Assembly: GCA_030272585.1 (NCBI GenBank)
Contig: BSYQ01000016.1
Coordinates: 1,054,001 to 1,118,000 of the forward strand
DNA length: 64,000 nt
Direction of reading: 5' to 3'
From: Bryopsis sp. KO-2023
Taxonomy: Eukaryota > Chlorophyta > Ulvophyceae > Bryopsidales > Bryopsidaceae
Part shown: positions 38,788-48,890 of the stretch, piece after piece
How positions within the stretch are numbered: position 1 is the first letter of the stretch
How the letters are laid out: every line of letters begins with the position of its first letter
The notes under the pieces: generated by a model
The model's input: the letters and a program-made list of their open reading frames with translations, nothing else
Database searches by the model: none
Told to the model about the DNA's origin: nothing
Program-made: the position numbers and the translations under genes

Positions 38788-39335
38788 CAGTAGAAGCCGC
38801 TTAATTAACCATCGGATAATTAACCCCGCCGCTTTCTTAGCCCAAATCGCCAGGAACGGAATTTTCAGGGGGTGGGAACCATCGTTTAATCAGCCCGGCC
38901 GTCGGCTAATTAACCACGCCACTCGCGAATTTCATACGCGAATGGTCGAACGAAGAACGCGCAGTGCAAAGGGAATTCGAAAACAGTCGAACAAAATGAA
39001 CTGAATGCATAGAGAATATGAAACGGCTGAAAAAATGAACGCACTGCAATATGAATATGCAACTGTCGAACTTCTGTATCTGTTTCTGGACGTCATAACC
39101 TGCGACTCGTGCTCGACAAGACCTTTCCGTCACCGAGAACGACCCAAGACGGGATCATGGAGTTCCTTCGACGGCGTTTCAACCGCCAGACCACTATTAA
39201 CGAGTTCTTTAGAGTTTGATTCGAATGCGTGTGCGTCTGGGAGAGGGGAAATGTCAGACATCGGATTGTTAACCAATCGCTTTATTAGCCCGAAAAGGCG
39301 TGGCCCGAATGGGGTTAATAAAGCGGCGTCTACTG
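38788..39335. mobile_element. pogo/Tc1-mariner-like MITE
   Basis: 548 bp with TA on both sides (38786-38787, 39336-39337). The ends are inverted: CAGTAGAAGCCGCTTAATTA on the left, CAGTAGACGCCGCTTTATTA on the reverse complement of the right. Removing it together with one TA restores the inverted-repeat arm of the host foldback element (GAAGATACTTAATT against GAAGATACTTGATT in the other arm). No transposase is present. Confidence 0.8.
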
Positions 39336-39340
39336 TACTT

Positions 39341-39776
39341 AATTAATTAAAGAACTAAGTGATATTATTATATACATTATCAATGCATGAATGACGTGAG
39401 CCAAGCTCACCAGCCTCGAAATAGGGTTGTCGATCGACAGTAGGATTCGAACTCGGGTTGGCTAAGTTCGAGTCCTACACACCAAACCAATGGCGGACCC
39501 CACCACAGGGACGCTCTTGTGGGGGCTGTTACCCTTAAGTACCTAGTTTTCGTAATTCAAAAAAATGGGTACTTAAAAGTAACGGCCCCCACTTGAGCGT
39601 CCCTGTGGTGGGGTCCGCCATTGGTTTGGTGTGTAGGACTCGGACTTAGCCAACCTGAGTTCGAATCCTATTGTCGACCGACAGCCCTATTTCGAGGCTG
39701 GTGAGCTTGGCTCACGTCATTCATGCATTGATAATGTATATAATAATATCACTTAGTTCTTTAATTAATCAAGTAT
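39341..39776. repeat. palindromic core of the foldback element
   Basis: Arms of about 200 bp are nearly perfect inverted copies around 39555, with a short A/T-rich loop. Each arm contains a tRNA-like B box (GAGTTCGAATCC type) and the sequence GGTGAGCTTGGCTCACGTC. Confidence 0.85.
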
Positions 39777-40227
39777 CTTCCCAATTAGTTGATACTTGAT
39801 TAGCACGCTTATGTGCGCTTAATTAAGTCACCTGTTTTAGACAGACGCCAGGTCGGTCTGGACAGGCGATGCACAGATCAAGTACTGTGCTGCACAGTCC
39901 TTGATCTGTGCAGTACACGTGGTCTGTGCAGCACACAGTACACGTGGTCTGTGCAGCACAGTACGCAGTCTGTGCTGTACACAGTCTCACGTGTGCGCAC
40001 AGGTTGTACAAGGGGTCGAAGTCCGGGGTTACACAGTGATTGTACAGCACAGGACAGACGTGGGTCTGTCCTGTGGAATTTCGCTGCACAGGACAGACCT
40101 GCACAGGGTGCACAGATGTCGTACAGAACCCTGTCCTGTGCGGCGCACAGGACAGGGGTCTGTCCTGTTCAGCCCATGACTGTTCGTCGATACGTGGGGA
40201 CTCGAGCCCCTCCGAAAAAAGAACCCT

Positions 40228-40300
40228 TTCCGACGCCGGGACTCGAACCTGGGTCTTGTGGGTGAGAGCCACATATCCTGACCACCTAAACTACGACGGA
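40228..40300 (-). tRNA. tRNA-Glu (anticodon CTC), unit 1, degenerate
   Basis: The anticodon arm TGTGG-CTCTCAC-CCACA is intact, but relative to units 2 and 3 it has a T-T mismatch in the acceptor stem (CGTCGG for CGACGG), a T-stem change (CCAGG for CCGGG) and D-arm and anticodon-stem changes. It is probably a decaying copy. Confidence 0.65.
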
Positions 40301-41762
40301 AGGTGGAGGACGTAGAAAGGGAAGGAATTTTCGATAGGGATCGGGACGGTCCCTGCCACGAATCCATCGGAGCAGCGGTCGGAAAGTTACGGAGCGTTGT
40401 AGAGTATGGAAGGTAGCGGGAAGCCACGGAACGCAAGTGCCCTCGCGCACGGGAAGGAGGTTGCCCCAAGAGTTGCGGAGGGTGTTCGGTCGTCGTGAGG
40501 AGTGGTTTTGAGTTTTTTCATCGTTGCGACTTTCGGGTGTTGAGATTTCGATGTACTAGGGAAAAATTATTAATGACCGATTTTGTTTCCCGGATTTTTT
40601 TTTTCACTCCCGTTTCGTTTTCGACCACCACGACCTCTTGAGGAGCGACGTCGATCGACCCCAGCTCCGAAACCAATTGATACACAATACGGGACGTTGG
40701 TGGACCGGCCCGCCCCCTTTGCGGGCTCTTCTCGCTTTATCCCGTATCATCTGATCGTCGTGTGAAAAAAGTCGCTCGTTTTTCACGGGTTTTTGTGTTT
40801 TTTTGAAGTTTCCAACTTTTTTTCGTGTTTTATCGAAGAGATCGATTTTCTTCTTTTCTAGCAAACTTTCTAGTTTTTGAAACAATTTTTTTATACCCAT
40901 TTTCTTTTTCTAAAAAAGATAATCAACCTGTTTTTTCCGGTTTTTTTTTTGTACTTTATCTTCGGTCGGTTTTTTTCTCTTTCGTTCCTTTCGAAAAGAA
41001 TCTTTTTCTTTTCTCGTTTATTCTACCATGGAATCGAAAACATTTCTTTCGACCTTTCTCATCCTTTGTTCCTCCCTCTTTTTTTTTGTCCCCCCTCTCG
41101 CTTGGTCGATTTTTTTCCAACCCTCTCTCCCTTTTTTCTCCCGAGAAAGATCATGCTGATAATCCCAAATTACTTGATCGAATCATCTAGCAAGGCCGCG
41201 CTTGAACCCAGGAACGCCACCAGCACCCCACGATCGGAGCACTCCGTCGCCACACACACAAAAAAAGAAACGCAACTCCTCCCAAGTCCTTTCGTTGCAG
41301 CACGGACGCGCTCGCCTGCGCGCTGACTCACCCACCACACACACACACACACACACACGCCCACCCTTCCACGCTGTCCCCGTCGCACGATCCCCCGCTG
41401 GCGCTCTCCCACGTGCTGACCCGCACACGTTCACCCACCCACGTGCGCAAACATGCTCACCCAGACGCTCGCCCTCACTGGCGCACACTCAGCCATTCGT
41501 GGGAAGTCGAACCACGTCGCCAATCCTAACCCAAAAAAGGACAATCCCTCCAAATCAGCTCGATTTCAACGAACCCAAACCAAACCACCAAACCAAAAAT
41601 TACATGCACAGAAGCCCACAACCAAAAGTATAACGTTTTAATGCATTGTTGATCCATTCTTAAAAAACGATTCAATGAGAAAAGCACGAACCACCGAAAG
41701 AACAAATTCCTCGTGAGCCCGCAAAACGGCTACAAAAGCCCCCGCCGGCGACATCCAAACGT
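40301..41762. other. superunit spacer 1
   Basis: No gene recognised. T-rich tracts (40780-41150) are followed by a (CA)n run at about 41334-41358 and C-rich sequence. It contains a 160-bp segment (40596-40755) absent from the other two units. Confidence 0.6.
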
Positions 41763-41880
41763 GTTGCCCTCATACCATCGTGAATACATGCGATCCCTTC
41801 CGAACTCGCCAATCAAGCACGATTGGGGCCGATCAGTACCGAGATCAGGGATGTCTCAGGAAATCCGGCGGGGGCAACTT
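41763..41880 (+). rRNA. 5S rRNA B1
   Basis: Consensus gene; 5' flank is the array junction, not a normal spacer. Confidence 0.9.
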
Positions 41881-41956
41881 GATTGTTTTTCATTTTGGAG
41901 GTCTGGGTGTGGTTGATGAACGAGTACAAAAGCCCCTACCGGCGGCATCCATACGT

Positions 41957-42074
41957 GTTGCCCTCATACCATCGTGAATACATGCGATCCCTTCCGAACT
42001 CGCCAATCAAGCACGATTGGGGCCGATCAGTACCGAGATCAGGGATGTCTCAGGAAATCCGGCGGGGGCAACTT
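41957..42074 (+). rRNA. 5S rRNA B2
   Basis: Consensus; L spacer upstream. Confidence 0.92.
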
Positions 42075-42150
42075 GATTGTTTTTCATTTTGGAGGTCTGG
42101 GTGTGATTGATGAACGAGTACAAAAGCCCCTACCGGCGGCATCCATACGT

Positions 42151-42268
42151 GTTGCCCTCATACCATCGTGAATACATGCGATCCCTTCCGAACTTGCCAA
42201 TCAAGCACGATTGGGGCCGATCAGTACCGAGATCAGGGATGTCTCAGGAAATCCGGCGGGGGCAACTT
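42151..42268 (+). rRNA. 5S rRNA B3
   Basis: One change (AACTTGCC) in helix III; L spacer upstream. Confidence 0.9.
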
Positions 42269-42344
42269 GATTGTTTTTCATTTTGGAGGTCTGGGTGTGA
42301 TTGATGAACGAGTACAAAAGCCCCTACCGGCGGCATCCATACGT

Positions 42345-42462
42345 GTTGCCCTCATACCATCGTGAATACATGCGATCCCTTCCAAACTCGCCAATCAAGC
42401 ACGATTGGGGCCGATCAGTACCGAGATCAGGGGTGTCTCAGGAAATCCGGCGGGGGCAACTT
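42345..42462 (+). rRNA. 5S rRNA B4
   Basis: Changes CCAAACTC and GGGGTGTC; L spacer upstream. Confidence 0.88.
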
Positions 42463-42538
42463 GATTGTTTTTCATTTTGGAGGTCTGTGTGGGGTTGATG
42501 GACGAGTACAAAAGCCCCCGACGGGGGAATCCAAACGT

Positions 42539-42656
42539 GTTGCCCTCATACCATCGTGAATACATGCGATCCCTTCCGAACTCGCCAATCAAGCACGATT
42601 GGGGCCGATCAGTACCGAGATCAGGGATGTCTCAGGAAATCCGGCGGGGGCAACTT
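42539..42656 (+). rRNA. 5S rRNA B5
   Basis: Consensus; T spacer upstream. Confidence 0.92.
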
Positions 42657-42732
42657 GATTGTTTTTCATTTTGGAGGTCTGTGTGGGGTTGATGAACGAG
42701 TACAAAAGCCCCCGACGAGGGAATCCATACGT

Positions 42733-42850
42733 GTTGCCCTCATACCATCGTGAATACATGCGATCCCTTCCGAACTCGCCAATCAAGCACGATTGGGGCC
42801 GATCAGTACCGAGATCAGGGATGTCTCAGGAAATCCGGCGGGGGCAACTT
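42733..42850 (+). rRNA. 5S rRNA B6
   Basis: Consensus; T spacer upstream. Confidence 0.92.
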
Positions 42851-42926
42851 GATTGTTTTTCATTTTGGAGGTCTGGGTGTGATTGATGAACGAGTACAAA
42901 AGCCCCTGCCGGCGGCATCCAAACGT

Positions 42927-43044
42927 GTTGCCCTCATACCATCGTGAATACATGCGATCCCTTCCGAACTCGCCAATCAAGCACGATTGGGGCCGATCAG
43001 TACCGAGATCAGGGATGTCTCAGGAAATCCGGCGGGGGCAACTT
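42927..43044 (+). rRNA. 5S rRNA B7
   Basis: Consensus; L spacer upstream. Confidence 0.92.
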
Positions 43045-43120
43045 GATTGTTTTTCATTTTGGAGGTCTGGGTGTGATTGATGAACGAGTACAAAAGCCCC
43101 TGCCGGCGGCATCCAAACGT

Positions 43121-43238
43121 GTTGCCCTCATACCATCGTGAATACATGCGATCCCTTCCGAACTCGCCAATCAAACACGATTGGGGTCGATCAGTACCGA
43201 GATCAGGGCTGTCTCAGGAAATTCGGCGGGGGCAACTT
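43121..43238 (+). rRNA. 5S rRNA B8
   Basis: Several changes (AAACACG, GGGGTCG, GGGCTG, ATTCGG); L spacer upstream. Almost the same gene recurs as C23. Confidence 0.85.
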
Positions 43239-43314
43239 GATTGTTTTTCATTTTGGAGGTGTGTGTGGGGTTGATGGACGAGTACAAAAGCCCCCGACGG
43301 GGGAATTCAAACGT

Positions 43315-43432
43315 GTTGCCCTCATACCATCGTGAATACATGCGATCCCTTCCAAACTCGCCAATCAAACACGATTGGGGCCGATCAGTACCGAGATCAG
43401 GGATGTCTTAGGAAATCCGGCGGGGGCAACTT
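43315..43432 (+). rRNA. 5S rRNA B9
   Basis: Changes CCAAACTC, AAACACG, GTCTTAGG; T spacer upstream. Resembles C24. Confidence 0.85.
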
Positions 43433-43508
43433 GATTGTTTTTCATTTTGGAGGTCTGTGTGGGGTTGATGGACGAGTACAAAAGCCCCCGACGAGGGAAT
43501 CCAAACGT

Positions 43509-43626
43509 GTTGCCCTCATACCATCGTGAATACATGCGATCCCTTCCGAACTCGCCAATCAAGCACGATTGGGGCCGATCAGTACCGAGATCAGGGATGT
43601 CTCAGGAAATCCGGCGGGGGCAACTT
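43509..43626 (+). rRNA. 5S rRNA B10
   Basis: Consensus; T spacer upstream; its 3' flank leads into tRNA-Gly instead of a spacer. Confidence 0.92.
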
Positions 43627-43698
43627 GATTGTTTTTGTTTTCCTCCGAAAACGACATGTGTTTGGTTTCGTAAGTGGGTATTCTCCCCCCACTTCGCG

Positions 43699-43772
43699 GC
43701 GTTGCTAGTCCAACGGTTAGGATACTTGCCTTCCAAGCAAGGGACAACCGGGCTCGACTCCCGGACAACGCA
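43699..43772 (+). tRNA. tRNA-Gly (anticodon TCC), unit 2
   Basis: Identical to the unit 1 gene. It starts 72 bp after the last 5S gene, where the next 5S gene would otherwise begin about 76 bp on; a GTGGG/CCCAC hairpin precedes it. Confidence 0.93.
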
Positions 43773-43815
43773 TCAAATAAATATTAGTCGATACGTGGGG
43801 ACTCGAGCCCCTCCG

Positions 43816-43821
43816 AAAAAA
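43816..43821 (-). terminator. T6 Pol III terminator of tRNA-Glu
   Basis: TTTTTT on the minus strand, 8 nt past the tRNA-Glu 3' end; also present in units 1 and 3. Confidence 0.7.
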
Positions 43822-43828
43822 GAACCCT

Positions 43829-43901
43829 TTCCGTCGCCGGGACTCGAACCCGGGTCTTGTGGGTGAGAGCCACATGTCCTGACCACCTAGACTACGACGG
43901 A
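43829..43901 (-). tRNA. tRNA-Glu (anticodon CTC), unit 2
   Basis: Full cloverleaf: acceptor TCCGTCG/CGACGGA, D arm TAGTCTAGGTGGTCAGGACA, anticodon arm TGTGG-CTCTCAC-CCACA, T arm CCGGG-TTCGAGT-CCCGG. It converges on tRNA-Gly, 56 bp away. Confidence 0.95.
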
Positions 43902-45204
43902 AGGTGGAGGACGTAGACAGGGAAGGAATTTTCGATAGGGATCGGGACGGTCCCTGCCGCGAATCCATCGGAGCAGCGGTCGGAAAGTTACGGAGCGTTG
44001 TAGAGTTTGGAAGGTAGCGGGAAGCCACGGAACGCAAGTGCCCTCGCGCACGGGAAGGAGGTTGCCCCAAGAGTTGCGGAGGGTGTTCGGTCGTCGTGAG
44101 GAGTGGTTTTGAGTTTTTTCATCGTTGCGACTTTCGGGTGTTGAGATTTCGATGTACTAGGGATAAATTAATAATGACCGATTTTGTTTCCCGGATCGTC
44201 GTGTGAAAAAAGTCGCTCGTTTTTCACGGGTTTTTGTGTTTTTTTGAAGTTTCCAACTTTTTTTCGTGTTTTATCGAAGAGATCGATTTTCTTCTTTTTC
44301 TAGCAAACTTTCTAGTTTTTGAAACAATTTTTTTATACCCATTTTCTTTTTCTAAAAAAGATAATCAACCTGTTTTTTCCGGTTTTTTTTTTGTACTTTA
44401 TCTTCGGTCGGTTTTTTTCTCTTTCGTTCCTTTCGAAAAGAATCTTTTTCTTTTCTCGTTTATTCTACCATGGAATCGAAAACATTTCTTTCGACCTTTC
44501 TCATCCTTTTTTCCTCCCTCTTTTTTTTTGTCCCCCCTCTCGCTTGGTCGATTTTTTTCCAACCCTCTCTCCCTTTTTTCTCCCGAGAAAGATCATGCTG
44601 ATAATCCCAAATTACTTGATCGAATCATCTAGCAAGGCCGCGCTTGAACCCAGGAACGCCACCAGCACCCCACGATCGGAGCACTCCGTCGCCACACACA
44701 CAAAAAAAGAAACGCAACTCCTCCCAAGTCCTTTCGTTGCAGCACGGACGCGCTCGCCTGCGCGCTGACTCACCCACCACACACACACACACACACACAC
44801 GCCCACCCTTCCACGCTGTCCCCGTCGCACGATCCCCCGCTGGCGCTCTCCCACGTGCTGACCCGCACACGTTCACCCACCCACGTGCGCAAACATGCTC
44901 ACCCAGACGCTCGCCCTCACTGGCGCACACTCAGCCATTCGTGGGAAGTCGAACCACGTCGCCAATCCTAACCCAAAAAAGGACAATCCCTCCAAATCAG
45001 CTCGATTTCAACGAACCCAAACCAAACCACCAAACCAAAAATTACATGCACAGAAGCCCACAACCAAAAGTATAACGTTTTAATGCATTGTTGATCCATT
45101 CTTAAAAAACGATTCAATGAGAAAAGCACGAACCACCGAAAGAACAAATTCCTCGTGAGCCCGCAAAACGGCTACAAAAGCCCCCGCCGGCGACATCCAA
45201 ACGT
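43902..45204. other. superunit spacer 2
   Basis: Near-identical to spacer 1 apart from the missing 160-bp segment. Holds T-rich tracts and a (CA)n run at about 44776-44800; no gene recognised. Confidence 0.6.
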
Positions 45205-45322
45205 GTTGCCCTCATACCATCGTGAATACATGCGATCCCTTCCGAACTCGCCAATCAAGCACGATTGGGGCCGATCAGTACCGAGATCAGGGATGTCTCA
45301 GGAAATCCGGCGGGGGCAACTT
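45205..45322 (+). rRNA. 5S rRNA C1
   Basis: Consensus; junction 5' flank like B1. Confidence 0.9.
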
Positions 45323-45398
45323 GATTGTTTTTCATTTTGGAGGTCTGGGTGTGGTTGATGAACGAGTACAAAAGCCCCTACCGGCGGCATCCATACGT

Positions 45399-45516
45399 GT
45401 TGCCCTCATACCATCGTGAATACATGCGATCCCTTCCGAACTCGCCAATCAAGCACGATTGGGGCCGATCAGTACCGAGATCAGGGATGTCTCAGGAAAT
45501 CCGGCGGGGGCAACTT
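45399..45516 (+). rRNA. 5S rRNA C2
   Basis: Consensus; L spacer upstream. Confidence 0.92.
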
Positions 45517-45592
45517 GATTGTTTTTCATTTTGGAGGTCTGGGTGTGGTTGATGAACGAGTACAAAAGCCCCTACCGGCGGCATCCATACGT

Positions 45593-45710
45593 GTTGCCCT
45601 CATACCATCGTGAATACATGCGATCCCTTCCGAACTCGCCAATCAAGCACGATTGGGGCCGATCAGTACCGAGATCAGGGATGTCTCAGGAAATCCGGCG
45701 GGGGCAACTT
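45593..45710 (+). rRNA. 5S rRNA C3
   Basis: Consensus; L spacer upstream. Confidence 0.92.
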
Positions 45711-45786
45711 GATTGTTTTTCATTTTGGAGGTCTGGGTGTGGTTGATGAACGAGTACAAAAGCCCCTACCGGCGGCATCCATACGT

Positions 45787-45904
45787 GTTGCCCTCATACC
45801 ATCGTGAATACATGCGATCCCTTCCAAACTCGCCAATCAAACACGATTGGGGCCGATCAGTACCGAGATCAGGGATGTCTCAGGAAATCCGGCGGGGGCA
45901 ACTT
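45787..45904 (+). rRNA. 5S rRNA C4
   Basis: Changes CCAAACTC and AAACACG; L spacer upstream; twin of C9. Confidence 0.88.
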
Positions 45905-45980
45905 GATTGTTTTTCATTTTGGAGGTCTGGGTGTGGTTGATGAACGAGTACAAAAGCCCCTACCGGCGGCATCCATACGT

Positions 45981-46098
45981 GTTGCCCTCATACCATCGTG
46001 AATACATGCGATTCCTTCCGAACTCGCCAATCAAGCACGATTGGGGCCGATCAGTACCGAGATCAGGGATGTCTCAGGAAATCCGGCGGGGGCAACTT
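45981..46098 (+). rRNA. 5S rRNA C5
   Basis: GATTCC for GATCCC in loop C; L spacer upstream; twin of C10. Confidence 0.88.
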
Positions 46099-46174
46099 GA
46101 TTGTTTTTCATTTTGGAGGTCTGGGTGTGATTGATGAACGAGTACAAAAGCCCCCGACGAGGGAATCCATACGT

Positions 46175-46292
46175 GTTGCCCTCATACCATCGTGAATACA
46201 TGCGATCCCTTCCGAACTCGCCAATCAAACACGATTGGGGCCGATTAGTACCGAGATCAGGGATGTCTCAGGAAATCCGGCGGGGGCAACTT
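46175..46292 (+). rRNA. 5S rRNA C6
   Basis: AAACACG and CGATTAG; H spacer upstream; twin of C11, C16 and C20. Confidence 0.88.
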
Positions 46293-46368
46293 GATTGTTT
46301 TTCATTTTGGAGGTCTGGGTGTGGTTGATGAACGAGTACAAAAGCCCCTACCGGCGGCATCCATACGT

Positions 46369-46486
46369 GTTGCCCTCATACCATCGTGAATACATGCGAT
46401 CCCTTCCGAACTCGCCAATCAAGCACGATTGGGGCCGATCAGTACCGAGATCAGGGATGTCTCAGGAAATCCGGCGGGGGCAACTT
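46369..46486 (+). rRNA. 5S rRNA C7
   Basis: Consensus; L spacer upstream. Confidence 0.92.
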
Positions 46487-46562
46487 GATTGTTTTTCATT
46501 TTGGAGGTCTGTGTGGGGTTGATGAACGAGTACAAAAGCCCCCGACGAGGGAATCCATACGT

Positions 46563-46680
46563 GTTGCCCTCATACCATCGTGAATACATGCGATCCCTTC
46601 CGAACTCGCCAATCAAGCACGATTGGGGCCGATCAGTACCGAGATCAGGGATGTCTCAGGAAATCCGGCGGGGGCAACTT
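46563..46680 (+). rRNA. 5S rRNA C8
   Basis: Consensus; T spacer upstream. Confidence 0.92.
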
Positions 46681-46756
46681 GATTGTTTTTCATTTTGGAG
46701 CCTTGGGTGTGATTGATGAACGAGTACAAAAGCCCCTACCGGCGGCATCCATACGT

Positions 46757-46874
46757 GTTGCCCTCATACCATCGTGAATACATGCGATCCCTTCCAAACT
46801 CGCCAATCAAACACGATTGGGGCCGATCAGTACCGAGATCAGGGATGTCTCAGGAAATCCGGCGGGGGCAACTT
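46757..46874 (+). rRNA. 5S rRNA C9
   Basis: Same two changes as C4; L spacer upstream. Confidence 0.88.
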
Positions 46875-46950
46875 GATTGTTTTTCATTTTGGAGGTCTGG
46901 GTGTGGTTGATGAACGAGTACAAAAGCCCCTACCGGCGGCATCCATACGT

Positions 46951-47068
46951 GTTGCCCTCATACCATCGTGAATACATGCGATTCCTTCCGAACTCGCCAA
47001 TCAAGCACGATTGGGGCCGATCAGTACCGAGATCAGGGATGTCTCAGGAAATCCGGCGGGGGCAACTT
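46951..47068 (+). rRNA. 5S rRNA C10
   Basis: Same GATTCC change as C5; L spacer upstream. Confidence 0.88.
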
Positions 47069-47144
47069 GATTGTTTTTCATTTTGGAGGTCTGGGTGTGA
47101 TTGATGAACGAGTACAAAAGCCCCCGACGAGGGAATCCATACGT

Positions 47145-47262
47145 GTTGCCCTCATACCATCGTGAATACATGCGATCCCTTCCGAACTCGCCAATCAAAC
47201 ACGATTGGGGCCGATTAGTACCGAGATCAGGGATGTCTCAGGAAATCCGGCAGGGGCAACTT
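47145..47262 (+). rRNA. 5S rRNA C11
   Basis: As C6 plus GGCAGGGGC near the 3' end; H spacer upstream. Confidence 0.87.
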
Positions 47263-47338
47263 GATTGTTTTTCATTTTGGAGGTCTGGGTGTGGTTGATG
47301 AACGAGTACAAAAGCCCCTACCGGCGGCATCCATACGT

Positions 47339-47456
47339 GTTGCCCTCATACCATCGTGAATACATGCGATCCCTTCCGAACTCGCCAATCAAGCACGATT
47401 GGGGCCGATCAGTACCGAGATCAGGGATGTCTCAGGAAATCCGGCGGGGGCAACTT
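47339..47456 (+). rRNA. 5S rRNA C12
   Basis: Consensus; L spacer upstream. Confidence 0.92.
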
Positions 47457-47532
47457 GATTGTTTTTCATTTTGGAGGTCTGTGTGGGGTTGATGAACGAG
47501 TACAAAAGCCCCCGACGAGGGAATCCATACGT

Positions 47533-47650
47533 GTTGCCCTCATACCATCGTGAATACATGCGATCCCTTCCGAACTCGCCAATCAAGCACGATTGGGGCC
47601 GATCAGTACCGAGATCAGGGATGTCTCAGGAAATCCGGCGGGGGCAAGTT
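47533..47650 (+). rRNA. 5S rRNA C13
   Basis: GGCAAG for GGCAAC breaks the first pair of helix I; T spacer upstream; same change in C17. Confidence 0.87.
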
Positions 47651-47726
47651 GATTGTTTTTCATTTTGGAGGTCTGTGTGGGGTTGATGGACGAGTACAAA
47701 AGCCCCCGACGAGGGAATCCATACGT

Positions 47727-47844
47727 GTTGCCCTCATACCATCGTGAATACATGCGATCCCTTCCGAACTCGCCAATCAAGCACGATTGGGGCCGATCAG
47801 TACCGAGATCAGGGGTGTCTCAGGAAATCCGGCGGGGGCAACTT
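47727..47844 (+). rRNA. 5S rRNA C14
   Basis: GGGGTGTC change; T spacer upstream. Confidence 0.9.
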
Positions 47845-47920
47845 GATTGTTTTTCATTTTGGAGGTCTGTGTGGGGTTGATGGACGAGTACAAAAGCCCC
47901 CGACGGGGGAATCCAAACGT

Positions 47921-48038
47921 GTTGCCCTCATACCATCGTGAATACATGCGATCCCTTCCGAACTCGCCAATCAAGCACGATTGGGGCCGATCAGTACCGA
48001 GATCAGGGATGTCTCAGGAAATCCGGCGGGGGCAACTT
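47921..48038 (+). rRNA. 5S rRNA C15
   Basis: Consensus; T spacer upstream. Confidence 0.92.
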
Positions 48039-48114
48039 GATTGTTTTTCATTTTGGAGGTCTGGGTGTGATTGATGAACGAGTACAAAAGCCCCCGACGA
48101 GGGAATCCATACGT

Positions 48115-48232
48115 GTTGCCCTCATACCATCGTGAATACATGCGATCCCTTCCGAACTCGCCAATCAAACACGATTGGGGCCGATTAGTACCGAGATCAG
48201 GGATGTCTCAGGAAATCCGGCGGGGGCAACTT
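48115..48232 (+). rRNA. 5S rRNA C16
   Basis: As C6; H spacer upstream. Confidence 0.88.
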
Positions 48233-48308
48233 GATTGTTTTTCATTTTGGAGGTCTGGGTGTGGTTGATGAACGAGTACAAAAGCCCCTACCGGCGGCAT
48301 CCATACGT

Positions 48309-48426
48309 GTTGCCCTCATACCATCGTGAATACATGCGATCCCTTCCGAACTCGCCAATCAAGCACGATTGGGGCCGATCAGTACCGAGATCAGGGATGT
48401 CTCAGGAAATCCGGCGGGGGCAAGTT
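48309..48426 (+). rRNA. 5S rRNA C17
   Basis: Same GGCAAG end as C13; L spacer upstream. Confidence 0.87.
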
Positions 48427-48502
48427 GATTGTTTTTCATTTTGGAGGTCTGTGTGGGGTTGATGGACGAGTACAAAAGCCCCCGACGAGGGAATCCATAC
48501 GT

Positions 48503-48620
48503 GTTGCCCTCATACCATCGTGAATACATGCGATCCCTTCCGAACTCGCCAATCAAGCACGATTGGGGCCGATCAGTACCGAGATCAGGGGTGTCTCAGG
48601 AAATCCGGCGGGGGCAACTT
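48503..48620 (+). rRNA. 5S rRNA C18
   Basis: GGGGTGTC as in C14; T spacer upstream. Confidence 0.9.
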
Positions 48621-48696
48621 GATTGTTTTTCATTTTGGAGGTCTGTGTGGGGTTGATGGACGAGTACAAAAGCCCCCGACGAGGGAATCCATACGT

Positions 48697-48814
48697 GTTG
48701 CCCTCATACCATCGTGAATACATGCGATCCCTTCCGAACTCGCCAATCAAGCACGATTGGGGCCGATCAGTACCGAGATCAGGGATGTCTCAGGAAATCC
48801 GGCGGGGGCAACTT
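48697..48814 (+). rRNA. 5S rRNA C19
   Basis: Consensus; T spacer upstream. Confidence 0.92.
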
Positions 48815-48890
48815 GATTGTTTTTCATTTTGGAGGTCTGGGTGTGATTGATGAACGAGTACAAAAGCCCCCGACGAGGGAATCCATACGT

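Larger units (their letters stand above)
38370..40182. mobile_element. 1.8-kb foldback (hAT-like) element
   Basis: The 8-bp repeat TTCGTCGA flanks it (38362-38369 and 40183-40190); the empty site in units 2 and 3 reads TTAGTCGA. The ends are inverted: CAGACATGGGC on the left, CAGTCATGGGC on the reverse complement of the right. The whole element is two inverted arms of about 620 bp meeting near 39555; the outer thirds are GC-rich arrays of CTGTGC/GCACAG palindromes and the inner parts match closely. An 8-bp duplication suggests hAT superfamily mobilisation, although the ends do not fit the YARNG rule perfectly. It has no transposase, so it is non-autonomous. The left arm is interrupted by a MITE. 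Confidence 0.8.
41763..43626 (+). repeat. 5S rDNA array B, 10 copies of 194 bp
   Basis: Genes start at 41763 and every 194 bp to 43509. Each 118-nt gene has helix I GTTGCCC/GGGCAAC, helix II TCGTG/CACGA, helix III GCGA/TCGC around the diagnostic GATCCCTTCCGAACTC, an A-box AAGCACGATTGGGGCC, GCCG/CGGC for helix V, and a TTTTT terminator just downstream. The 76-bp spacers come in an L form (CCTACCGGCGGCATCC) and a T form (CCCGACGAGGGAATCC). Confidence 0.93.

Noticed and set aside
40877..41326. 149-codon Phe/Leu-rich open frame in the superunit spacer, also in spacers 2 and 3
   Set aside because: It reads through T-homopolymers and a (CA) repeat; the conservation is explained by duplication of the whole unit, and a second frame on the other strand is equally open.
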